The position numbers and the translations under genes were made by a program. From Sulfurimonas sp. (lineage in GTDB: Bacteria > Campylobacterota > Campylobacteria > Campylobacterales > Sulfurimonadaceae), in contig NVRL01000013.1 of the NCBI GenBank assembly GCA_002732645.1, positions 663 to 8,015 of the forward strand: a stretch of 7,353 nt of DNA, read 5' to 3'. Each line of letters opens with the position of its first letter. Position 1 is the first letter of the stretch. The notes beneath the pieces were generated by a model. That model saw only the letters and a program-made list of their open reading frames with translations. It was not told the DNA's origin and ran no database searches. Below, piece after piece: positions 1 to 5,739 of this stretch.

Positions 1-140
1 TAGAATCTTTTTCCAAGATTCATCTACTTTGATATTTTATCACTCTAATTTTTATTCATTTAAAAACTATAATGAACCCTTTTTTCAAGACCAGTAAAAT
101 AAGTTTTCTTATTCAACCTCTCTATGATACTTCAGGTAAC
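1..140. other. AT-rich flank left of the array, no gene seen
   Basis: No supported coding region. Positions 3-9 (GAATCTT) and 15-21 (AAGATTC) form a perfect 7-bp hairpin with a 5-nt loop; neither side has a clear T run, so calling it a terminator is uncertain. A TATAAT at 68-73 on the plus strand could be a -10 box reading toward the array, but no matching -35 is visible. An ATG on the minus strand at 21-23 opens a frame that runs off the left edge after seven codons; that is too little to call a gene. Confidence 0.4.
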
Positions 141-176
141 TGTTTTACTCCCTTTCTCACTCGGATGCGCTATACT
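141..176 (+). repeat. degenerate terminal CRISPR repeat (repeat 1)
   Basis: Aligned in register, this copy reads TGTTTTACTC where the others read GTTATAGCTC, five mismatches in the first seven positions. The remaining 29 bases are identical to the consensus, including the terminal TATACT. A decayed terminal repeat usually marks the oldest, leader-distal end of an array, which would place new spacer insertion at the right end, beside cas2. The decayed part would pair with tracrRNA only if a spacer lay to its left, and none does. The kept part contains the presumed promoter for spacer 1. Confidence 0.85.
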
Positions 177-1232
177 TGGGTCCATCTTTTCACCACATAC
201 ACATGTGTTATAGCTCCCTTTCTCACTCGGATGCGCTATACTTGATTTTTCAATCAAAGAGGTGTTTAAACTGTTATAGCTCCCTTTCTCACTCGGATGC
301 GCTATACTTTAAATACGATTTACCATTATCACTAGAACGTTATAGCTCCCTTTCTCACTCGGATGCGCTATACTTCTCTCAAGTACTCCAACGCAAACCT
401 ATAAGTTATAGCTCCCTTTCTCACTCGGATGCGCTATACTTGCTAGTGTTCGGTTGCCGGTGCAATCTTTGTTATAGCTCCCTTTCTCACTCGGATGCGC
501 TATACTGAAATTTATCTGATATACTCCAATTATTTTGTTATAGCTCCCTTTCTCACTCGGATGCGCTATACTCTCCTCCTGAAGAGGAGTTTGGTGATCT
601 AGGTTATAGCTCCCTTTCTCACTCGGATGCGCTATACTATGGATAGAGCTAGAACAATTCATGATAGGGTTATAGCTCCCTTTCTCACTCGGATGCGCTA
701 TACTGAAATAAGCGTCCTGCGCTATTGCTCCAGTGTTATAGCTCCCTTTCTCACTCGGATGCGCTATACTTATCTATTTTGAGACTCCGCTCACCATCTC
801 GTTATAGCTCCCTTTCTCACTCGGATGCGCTATACTAAGGTCTATTTGTTGGACAAAATGCAGTATGTTATAGCTCCCTTTCTCACTCGGATGCGCTATA
901 CTCCTCCCTCCTCCCTCCCCTTCTCCCTCTCTGTTATAGCTCCCTTTCTCACTCGGATGCGCTATACTAGCATTTTCAGAGCTAGTTCAGTGGTGGTTGT
1001 TATAGCTCCCTTTCTCACTCGGATGCGCTATACTTACACACATTGGTGGTAACTTTAAAGTTCCGTTATAGCTCCCTTTCTCACTCGGATGCGCTATACT
1101 TGAAGCTACAAAGCTTTATAAAGAATATCGGTTATAGCTCCCTTTCTCACTCGGATGCGCTATACTGTAATAGTAGCCATGTTGGACGTTTCCATAGTTA
1201 TAGCTCCCTTTCTCACTCGGATGCGCTATACT
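171..1232 (+). promoter_or_regulatory. repeat-embedded -10 elements (TATACT at every repeat end)
   Basis: The last six bases of all 17 repeats are TATACT, one mismatch from TATAAT. In N. meningitidis and C. jejuni each repeat carries such a -10 box, and each crRNA is transcribed from its own start inside the spacer. Transcription starting about 7 nt downstream of TATACT would leave a guide of roughly 23-24 nt from each 30-nt spacer, which fits the guide length known for that family. There is no TG one base upstream (the preceding bases are CGC), so the extended -10 of N. meningitidis is not kept, and no -35 is evident. Promoter activity is inference. Confidence 0.6.
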
Positions 1233-1242
1233 ACCACACTCA

Positions 1243-1265
1243 AAACCCCTTTTTACAAGGGGTTT
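1243..1265. terminator. hairpin between array and leader, possible two-way terminator
   Basis: AAACCCCTT (1243-1251) and AAGGGGTTT (1257-1265) form a perfect 9-bp stem with a 5-nt loop, including four G-C pairs. Read on the minus strand, the stem ends in TTTT and could stop cas transcripts before they run antisense into the array. Read on the plus strand, it ends in TTT plus a T-rich tail and could end crRNA transcripts from the last repeat. The short T runs make the strength uncertain. Confidence 0.5.
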
Positions 1266-1342
1266 ACATAGCTTTTCTCTTTAAAAAAAACACTCAAAAA
1301 ATTTACTTTTCTTTTAAAAATATTCATATTTTTATACCTGCT

Positions 1343-1396
1343 ATGCGAAAAATCATCTAAAACAGCACTAAATATATAGATAAATATGTTTCGCAT
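1343..1396. repeat. 8-bp inverted repeat in the presumed leader
   Basis: ATGCGAAA (1343-1350) and TTTCGCAT (1389-1396) are exact reverse complements, 38 bp apart, in otherwise very AT-rich sequence. They could be a protein-binding pair or the base of a weak long hairpin. A chance match of this length is possible in a region of this size. Confidence 0.35.
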
Positions 1397-1400
1397 TTAC

Positions 1401-1724
1401 TCAAAAAAGCAAAAGTTGCTTTTTTTCAAGTTTTTCTTCTTCACTCTTAATTCCGATTAATGTTTCCATCTTTGAATATTGCAAATCTGTAATAGAAACC
1501 ATCCGTATATGTCCTTTTGCAGGTATGTGCTCTTTTACTCTTTTTTTATGAGTAACAACACTGTCATCACCTTTGCATATTCTTGTATAAACAGAAAATT
1601 GCATCATTATAAAACCGTCTTGAAGCAGAAACCTTCTAAACTGAGTATATTTTTTACGCTCTCTTTTTGTTTTTGTAGGAAGGTCAAAAAATACAAAAAG
1701 CCACATAAACTTAAACGCTTTCAT
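1401..1724 (-). CDS. cas2: CRISPR-associated endoribonuclease/integration factor Cas2 (type II)
   Basis: The 107-residue protein has the usual Cas2 length. In the Cas1-Cas2 complex a Cas2 dimer holds two Cas1 dimers and measures the prespacer during spacer integration. The N-terminal beta strand runs into FVFFDLP, with the conserved acidic residue D14. It is followed by a block typical of type II Cas2, including RRFLLQDGFIMMQFSVYTR (about residues 30-48), and later RVKEHIP and GHIRMVSITDLQ. The ATG overlaps the cas1 stop as ATGA, which points to translational coupling; no strong ribosome site is seen upstream. A later Met7 just before WLFVFFDLP is possible, but the coupling favours Met1. The gene is the last of the operon, and its 3' end doubles as a terminator stem. 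It looks intact. Confidence 0.93.
   Translation of the reverse strand: MKAFKFMWLFVFFDLPTKTKRERKKYTQFRRFLLQDGFIMMQFSVYTRICKGDDSVVTHKKRVKEHIPAKGHIRMVSITDLQYSKMETLIGIKSEEEKLEKKQLLLF
1403..1425 (-). terminator. intrinsic terminator of the cas operon, overlapping the cas2 end
   Basis: On the plus strand AAAAAAGCAA (1403-1412) and TTGCTTTTTT (1416-1425) form a 10-bp stem with a 3-nt loop. Read on the minus strand, the direction of cas transcription, it is an A-tract/T-tract hairpin ending in six T. The stem lies inside the last codons of cas2 (...KKQLLLF), with the cas2 stop at 1401-1403. Coding and termination signals therefore share the same bases. Confidence 0.65.
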
Positions 1725-2614
1725 GTGAGTAGAGGTAACTTCAAGTAGGAAGTATCTTTTAGTTTCATGGACTTTACAAAAGATTGTGCCATTACATCAC
1801 ATACATGTAAAACACTTACACTTTCTTCTTCTAAAATCATCTCCATATTTAGTACATTTATAAGTGCTGATTTTATACTTATATTTAAACAAACATCCAA
1901 CTCATCTTCAAGAGCTAACTTTTTTACAACCATGTCAACCATTGGTCTGAGCGGCTCTATCATATCATCTGCCAAGTTATAAGCATTTAATTCAGAACGA
2001 TGGAAAACTCCAAAAGTTGGTAAGAGTCCATAAGAGACTAAAGATCTAGCAACCGCACCTCTAACTATGGCATAACCATAATTTAGAGCTATATTTATAG
2101 GGTCTAGTGCTTTTTGATCTCTCCTAAAATCTTTAAATAACAAACCCCAGTATTTTCTTGCAGCTTGTGCTTCTAGGTTTTCACTATCCCCAGATAAAAC
2201 TTTATCTTTTAGAAGTTCAAGTTTTAAATTATTTATGTCAAATTGTTTTAGAAGTTGAGACTGATTTGAGATTTTTCGAGTGATTATATTTTGCCATATT
2301 CGTTTTTTTAGAGGAAGTTTCATCTTTACTTGTATATGAGCTATTTGAGATAATCTTGAGTGTTGATGAAAAGGAGTAAAGCAGCCATTTGGCATGTGGT
2401 AACTATCACAAGAAAAAAGAGCTATATTTTTCTCTGCTATTTGACTAAGAAGAGCAGTTGTCATGTTTGACTGACTATTTTCGAGAACTATAACCGTTAT
2501 ATCTTCAAGTGGCACGTTTATAGACTCTTCATCTTTTGGCTCATAAACAAGCTGTTGGTTTTTCATGCTCAGTCTACAAGGTTTAGTCACTAATACTGTT
2601 CTCCACCCACTCAT
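1721..2614 (-). CDS. cas1: CRISPR-associated integrase Cas1 (type II)
   Basis: Cas1 is the metal-dependent integrase that inserts new spacers at the leader end of the array together with Cas2. The protein has 297 residues, the normal length for type II. The N-terminal beta domain begins SGWRTVLVTKPCRLS and covers about residues 1-85. The helical catalytic domain carries E148 (in NLEAQAARKYW), H205 (in FGVFHRSELNAYN) and the DDMIEPLRP motif with D216, D217 and E220, so the metal site looks complete. Ten bases separate it from the cas9 stop, and a strong ribosome site fixes the start. It overlaps cas2 by 4 bp. In studied type II systems acquisition also needs Cas9, which is interrupted here, so Cas1 may be intact but idle. 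Confidence 0.96.
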   Translation of the reverse strand: MSGWRTVLVTKPCRLSMKNQQLVYEPKDEESINVPLEDITVIVLENSQSNMTTALLSQIAEKNIALFSCDSYHMPNGCFTPFHQHSRLSQIAHIQVKMKLPLKKRIWQNIITRKISNQSQLLKQFDINNLKLELLKDKVLSGDSENLEAQAARKYWGLLFKDFRRDQKALDPINIALNYGYAIVRGAVARSLVSYGLLPTFGVFHRSELNAYNLADDMIEPLRPMVDMVVKKLALEDELDVCLNISIKSALINVLNMEMILEEESVSVLHVCDVMAQSFVKSMKLKDTSYLKLPLLT

Positions 2615-2617
2615 CTA

Positions 2618-2624
2618 AACCTCC
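2618..2624 (-). promoter_or_regulatory. strong cas1 ribosome binding site overlapping the cas9 stop region
   Basis: Read on the minus strand, the junction is TAAGGAGGTTTAGATG. The cas9 stop TAA runs directly into AAGGAGG, a near-perfect Shine-Dalgarno sequence, 5 nt before the cas1 ATG at 2614. It supports the chosen start. It could also let cas1 be translated independently when ribosomes leave the message early at the cas9 stop codon 558. Confidence 0.85.
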
Positions 2625-3761
2625 TTATGCCAATTGTTGTTTTCGTCTTATTAATCTTTTCATCGCTCTTTTTTGTATTTTTTCATTCCAATTGTTTTTG
2701 ATAGTAGATTGTCTTATTTCACTCTTTACCTCAACATAGTTTCCTAAAGCATCTACTTGATATTTCTTTATATATTGCATTGACCCCGTTGAGTGTCTAT
2801 CTGTCTTTTTATCAAGTATTGATTTTTCATGTGCAAGTATATTAAATCTACCATCTCCCTCTGCAAAATTCAAATATCCAAATATTAATTTATCTTTTAA
2901 TTGCATTTCAATTAGATCATTTTTAAATATAGTAGAAACAAACCTATAAGAATCATCTACCAGATTACCTTTTATCGTCATATTTTTAATTTCTTCTTTT
3001 AAAAAATCAGCAGGATATAAATAAATAAAATGATATTTCCCCAATTTTTCAAATATATCAATTCTTTTTACTTCTCCTTGTTCTACCAAGCCATTGTTAA
3101 TCTCAAGAACACCTCTGCTTTTAATGTTCTTAGAATAAATAGTCTCTTTATGAGCGGCTCCACCAACTTTTCTCCTAGGCATATGTGAAACAAAAATCTC
3201 TCCTATGCTCTCTTTTACTTTTTGACAAAATTCTTCTAATGGTGCTTCAAACCTTAAGTTCTTAGATTTTTCTTCTTTTGTTTTATAACTAAAACCTTCT
3301 CTCTTTCCAGATACAGTTGAAAGTTTTTGTACTTGTGACTGAGTAGAAAAAGCTAGTATGATTGCATCTTCTGCATGATGAAGATGGTTCTCTCTGTTTT
3401 TATCACCGACTCCCCATTTATAGCGAAGTTGAGAAGTAAGCATACCGTTCATAGTAAAAACATGTCTTTTCATATGTGACTTTTTAAACTCCACATGAGC
3501 TTCTATATAATTCTTTACAAACCTAGATATATATGAAGTGTCATTTTTATTTCTCTCTTTAAAAGCATTTTCACTACTATCATCAAAGTTAGTTTTTAAA
3601 AGTCTGTTTTGCTTAGCCTGTCTTATATTTTTGTTGCCCTTTACTCTTACTTCAAAGTCATTCCATTTATCTTTTTCCATATACTCAAATGGTGTTTTAC
3701 TTCCCTTCTCTTGGTTCTCTTTTGTGAAGCATAGAACTTTGTTATTTAGCGAATCATCCAA
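2625..3761 (-). CDS. cas9: Cas9 C-terminal open frame (partial HNH, RuvC-III, PAM-interacting region)
   Basis: Downstream of the stop, the same frame stays open for 411 codons to TAA at 2625-2627. The only ATG, GTG or TTG start codon before the HNH region has passed is TTG at 3761 (codon 592 of the full gene), giving 378 residues. That start lies after the catalytic D583 and H584, so a reinitiated protein would lack a working HNH. It would keep N607, the RuvC-III motif (NHLHHAEDAIILAF) and the C-terminal domain. No ribosome site was recognised before this TTG, so independent translation is doubtful. Codons 559-591, also in frame, encode the missing start of HNH. It is most simply the untranslated remainder of cas9. 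Confidence 0.6.
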   Translation of the reverse strand: MDDSLNNKVLCFTKENQEKGSKTPFEYMEKDKWNDFEVRVKGNKNIRQAKQNRLLKTNFDDSSENAFKERNKNDTSYISRFVKNYIEAHVEFKKSHMKRHVFTMNGMLTSQLRYKWGVGDKNRENHLHHAEDAIILAFSTQSQVQKLSTVSGKREGFSYKTKEEKSKNLRFEAPLEEFCQKVKESIGEIFVSHMPRRKVGGAAHKETIYSKNIKSRGVLEINNGLVEQGEVKRIDIFEKLGKYHFIYLYPADFLKEEIKNMTIKGNLVDDSYRFVSTIFKNDLIEMQLKDKLIFGYLNFAEGDGRFNILAHEKSILDKKTDRHSTGSMQYIKKYQVDALGNYVEVKSEIRQSTIKNNWNEKIQKRAMKRLIRRKQQLA

Positions 3762-3860
3762 AGAACGACTGTATGGTAAAATATGGTCTACTTCTGTTGC
3801 ATAAGAGTCACATAGAGTATGCGGGTTTATATAGTCTCCACTATAGATACAGTGCCCATT

Positions 3861-5534
3861 TTATTCTTCCCATAGTCTAAACTTTAAAAGCTCTTTTGCA
3901 TTTGGTTCATAACCAAGCTTATCTATGGCTTGTTCTCTTGCTCGCTCTTTTGTATCTCTAAACTCACCCTGAGCTTTTTTTATCTTGTTTCTATCTCCAT
4001 GTGAATGTTTAATATCTCTAGTAAACTCTACATGAACTGCATCTAGCTCTCCGTATTTTCTTGCTATGGCATTGTAAACAAGACGCATCTGAGCTATGGC
4101 ACGTTTTACTACAGGGTTAGTCATCTCCAAGTTTTCTTGTTTTGTTAAAGCTGGCATCAACTTTGTTTTATTGCCCTTAAAAATACTTTTAAAGTCATAG
4201 CCAGCTTTTTCACAAGCCTTATCATAATCAAGTCCATCTTCTAAATGAGGAATAATATTTTTTATAGCTTTTGTGCTTAGATGCCCAAATTTTGAAAAAG
4301 ATATACTAATCAATGCTTCACAAACTTTTTCACTCTCTACTATCTCACGAAGTTGTTTTATAGACTCTTTATCATCTTTTTCTGTTGTCAATATTTTTGC
4401 TATATTGTCTAATATATCACTATCATTTTCTATTGTTTGCCAATACAGATTATCTGTATTTTGAATTACTTTTTTAACCTTATGATATCCAGAGAAATCT
4501 ATCAGTTTTTCTTTCTCAGGGTTTTTAGCTTCACCTGTTTTGTGGTCATAATATGTTAAACCTTTAAACTCAACACTTTCATCTAAGTTAAACAGTTTTT
4601 TAATCTGTTTATATGTTCGTGGAGTCGTTTTACTTTTTGCTTCATGTATGACTTGCTCTATCTCCTCTTTTGAAAATGAAACTTCACCTTCAATAGTAAT
4701 GAAAGAAATATTTTTTAGCTTTTGTAATGCTCTAAAAAGTTCAAAACTGTATGAACTCTTAGAAGCTCTCTTTTCATCTTTTTCAAATGGACAATTAGCC
4801 ACCATATCTGCAACTGATTTTAAAGCTCTTTGCTCAAATGCAATTTTTTTATAAACTTCTAATAAACTGTCATTTATAAACTTACAACCAAACTCTTTTT
4901 GTTTTTTAAAAATAAGCTCTATCTCATCAACAAGCATACTTCTTGATATTGAGTTTTCATAGTTTAACTTACCCTCTGCATCTTTCCCGTTTCGCTTTTT
5001 AGACTTTGTGGAGATATATTCTCCAATAGTTTTATAAGTTCCTTTTTGCAACATCTCTTCGTTATGACCAATACCAGATAAAACAGCTTTACCTTCACTA
5101 TCAGTTGCTTCTTCACTTTTACGGTTTGATGAGTAACCTCTATGTTTTGCAAGATGAATAAGTATACGAGAGAGTTCTTTGTTGTTGAGTTCTCTATAGA
5201 GAGCATCACGTCTAAGTTGCCATACATCAACTTGCTTTTTATTGCCAATAAATAAATTATCAAGTTCAATTTTTGTTAAAATTTTATTCTCTATAAGAAC
5301 TCTTTTAATTGCTCTTAATTTTTGAGCTTTTCTTTTTATTGTTCGTCTTGCACTTCTAGCTTCTCTTCTTGGAAGTGCTAATGATTTGCCATCTTTTGGA
5401 TGTTCAGCAATAGTAAAGATTCTAACACCACTATCAATTATCTTGCTATTTTTTGAATTATCTTCATCAATATTAACTAAAGCCCATCCTATGGATGTAA
5501 TTCCCAAATCCAACCCTAAAATAATTTTTGACAT
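3861..5534 (-). CDS. cas9: Cas9 N-terminal fragment (RuvC-I, bridge helix, REC, RuvC-II)
   Basis: This 557-residue product is what ribosomes would make from the cas9 start up to the premature TAA. It holds D9, the bridge helix (PRREARSARR and following, residues 55-80), the whole recognition lobe and E503. It lacks HNH, RuvC-III and the PAM-interacting domain. RuvC needs the RuvC-III His/Asp, so the fragment should not cut DNA, though it might still bind guide RNA through the bridge helix and REC lobe (inference). The start is well supported: AAAGGTGG lies 5 nt upstream of the ATG. The break falls in the linker between RuvC-II and HNH, a surface position in known Cas9 structures. Confidence 0.85.
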   Translation of the reverse strand: MSKIILGLDLGITSIGWALVNIDEDNSKNSKIIDSGVRIFTIAEHPKDGKSLALPRREARSARRTIKRKAQKLRAIKRVLIENKILTKIELDNLFIGNKKQVDVWQLRRDALYRELNNKELSRILIHLAKHRGYSSNRKSEEATDSEGKAVLSGIGHNEEMLQKGTYKTIGEYISTKSKKRNGKDAEGKLNYENSISRSMLVDEIELIFKKQKEFGCKFINDSLLEVYKKIAFEQRALKSVADMVANCPFEKDEKRASKSSYSFELFRALQKLKNISFITIEGEVSFSKEEIEQVIHEAKSKTTPRTYKQIKKLFNLDESVEFKGLTYYDHKTGEAKNPEKEKLIDFSGYHKVKKVIQNTDNLYWQTIENDSDILDNIAKILTTEKDDKESIKQLREIVESEKVCEALISISFSKFGHLSTKAIKNIIPHLEDGLDYDKACEKAGYDFKSIFKGNKTKLMPALTKQENLEMTNPVVKRAIAQMRLVYNAIARKYGELDAVHVEFTRDIKHSHGDRNKIKKAQGEFRDTKERAREQAIDKLGYEPNAKELLKFRLWEE

Positions 5535-5539
5535 TTAAA

Positions 5540-5566
5540 CCACCTTTAATAAAAACAATTATATCA
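5540..5566 (-). promoter_or_regulatory. cas operon promoter and cas9 ribosome binding site
   Basis: On the minus strand TGATATAAT (5566-5558) is a full extended -10 element. It predicts a start near 5551 and a 5' leader of roughly 17 nt. AAAGGTGG (5547-5540) is a Shine-Dalgarno sequence 5 nt before the cas9 ATG. No clear -35 is visible, which is usual for Campylobacterota sigma-70 promoters. The -10 overlaps a plus-strand TATCAT (5562-5567), the candidate -10 of the tracrRNA. Confidence 0.65.
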
Positions 5567-5573
5567 TAACACT

Positions 5574-5675
5574 AATAGTTTATCCGAGTGAGAAACGAAT
5601 GGGCTATAATAAACAGGTTGCGGTTCCTGTGCAAGGCTCTGACTACTAGTCATCCTCAATCCACCGCACTTTTTT
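5574..5675 (+). ncRNA. tracrRNA of the type II-C system
   Basis: Positions 5582-5595 (ATCCGAGTGAGAAA) are an unbroken 14-base complement of repeat positions 13-26. After a short bulge (about 5596-5600), GGGCTATAAT (5601-5610) pairs with the repeat start, giving the two-part stem of N. meningitidis-type guides. A hairpin follows, ACAGG (5613-5617) with CCTGT (5626-5630), then a small hairpin TGACT/AGTCA (5640-5652). The loop of the first hairpin contains TGCGG (5619-5623), complementary to CCGCA (5664-5668) near the 3' end. The same arrangement is known in C. jejuni tracrRNA, where this region forms a triple helix. Six T (5670-5675) fit an intrinsic end. The start is inferred from TATCAT at 5562-5567. 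It is divergent from cas9 and looks intact although cas9 is broken. Confidence 0.88.
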
Positions 5676-5676
5676 A

Positions 5677-5696
5677 ACATATTTTTTGCAATATGT
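5677..5696. promoter_or_regulatory. dyad upstream of dinB, candidate operator or hairpin
   Basis: ACATATT (5677-5683) and AATATGT (5690-5696) are exact inverted repeats with a 6-nt spacer (TTTTGC). They lie just after the tracrRNA T run and 43 nt before the dinB start. The dyad could bind a dimeric regulator or help terminate the tracrRNA. No LexA-type box is recognisable, and Campylobacterota generally lack LexA. Confidence 0.35.
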
Positions 5697-5727
5697 CATA
5701 CTTTAACCTTCTTCATCAAAATTTACT

Positions 5728-5733
5728 TATAAT
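5728..5733 (+). promoter_or_regulatory. dinB -10 box, possible leaderless mRNA
   Basis: A perfect TATAAT ends 6 nt before the dinB ATG at 5740. The usual distance from -10 to transcription start puts the first base of the mRNA at or next to that ATG. No Shine-Dalgarno sequence is present in the preceding 15 nt, and an in-frame TAA (5734-5736) rules out an earlier start. The transcript may therefore be leaderless; an upstream start with a weak ribosome site is the alternative. Confidence 0.45.
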
Positions 5734-5739
5734 TAAAAA

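Larger units (their letters stand above)
141..1232 (+). CRISPR. type II-C CRISPR array, 17 repeats and 16 spacers
   Basis: Repeats of 36 bp start at 141, 207, 273, 339, 405, 471, 537, 603, 669, 735, 801, 867, 933, 999, 1065, 1131 and 1197. The period is an exact 66 bp, so all 16 spacers are 30 bp. Repeats 2-17 read as identical; each begins GTTATAGCTCCC and ends GATGCGCTATACT. Repeat 1 differs in its first seven bases. The first 19 bases match the N. meningitidis type II-C repeat at all but one position, from memory of that repeat. Repeat positions 3-8 (TATAGC) and 29-34 (GCTATA) are complementary. Orientation is plus: the tracrRNA at 5574-5675 pairs with the 5' part of the repeat, so a mature crRNA reads spacer, then repeat start. 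All 16 spacers differ. Their targets cannot be identified here. Confidence 0.98.
1233..1400. other. presumed CRISPR leader between array and cas2
   Basis: This AT-rich, gene-free stretch abuts the last intact repeat. The degenerate repeat lies at the other end, so this is the likely leader for spacer integration, placed downstream of crRNA transcription as proposed for other type II-C loci. It holds a 9-bp hairpin near the array (1243-1265), A- and T-rich runs around 1275-1330, and an inverted repeat (1343-1350 with 1389-1396). The leader role is inference from repeat polarity. Confidence 0.5.
2625..5534 (-). pseudogene. cas9: cas9 (type II-C), interrupted by one in-frame stop codon
   Basis: Read through, this is a 969-codon Cas9, close in length to the C. 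jejuni protein (984) and shorter than N. meningitidis (1082). Cas9 cuts crRNA:tracrRNA-matched DNA with RuvC and HNH nucleases. Domains in order: RuvC-I with D9 (GLDLGITSIGWAL), arginine-rich bridge helix 55-80, REC lobe about 85-470, RuvC-II with E503 (VHVEFTRDI), HNH about 546-680 with D583, H584 (EVDHILPYSR) and N607, RuvC-III with HHAED (H719, H720, D723), then a PAM-interacting region resembling N. meningitidis Cas9. Codon 558 (plus 3861-3863) is TAA, between ...FRLWEE and NGHCIYSG. Family sequence suggests Q (CAA) or a similar residue there, so one base change explains it. The frame is the same on both sides and no second lesion is visible. Readthrough, suppression or a sequence error cannot be excluded. 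Confidence 0.93.

Noticed and set aside
705..734. Spacer 9 shares the 8-mer TGCGCTAT with the repeat, followed by TGCTCC
   Set aside because: With 16 spacers and two strands, an 8-base chance match to the repeat is not rare; no further similarity to the repeat.
176..1360. Several open frames of 75-110 codons across the CRISPR array on both strands
   Set aside because: The 66-bp repeat unit is a multiple of three, so any frame without a stop in the repeat stays open. The proteins are just the repeat translated again and again.
1479..1748. 89-codon plus-strand open frame
   Set aside because: It lies antisense to cas2, which has clear family motifs; there is no ribosome site or recognisable product.
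3538..3804. Plus-strand frame of 88 codons antisense to cas9, and similar shorter ones at 1767-1982, 4273-4464 and 4648-4854
   Set aside because: They are hydrophobic and Ser/Phe/Leu-rich as expected for the complement of an AT-rich, Lys/Glu-rich gene, with no independent signals.
3857..3859. ATG directly after the cas9 stop as a restart site
   Set aside because: It is out of the cas9 frame and ends after ten codons.
4964..5269. 101-codon minus-strand frame inside cas9
   Set aside because: It overlaps the cas9 reading frame, which shows unbroken homology through this stretch.
5605..5610. TATAAT inside the tracrRNA anti-repeat as a second promoter
   Set aside because: It is explained by complementarity to the repeat start; a transcript from it would lack the anti-repeat.
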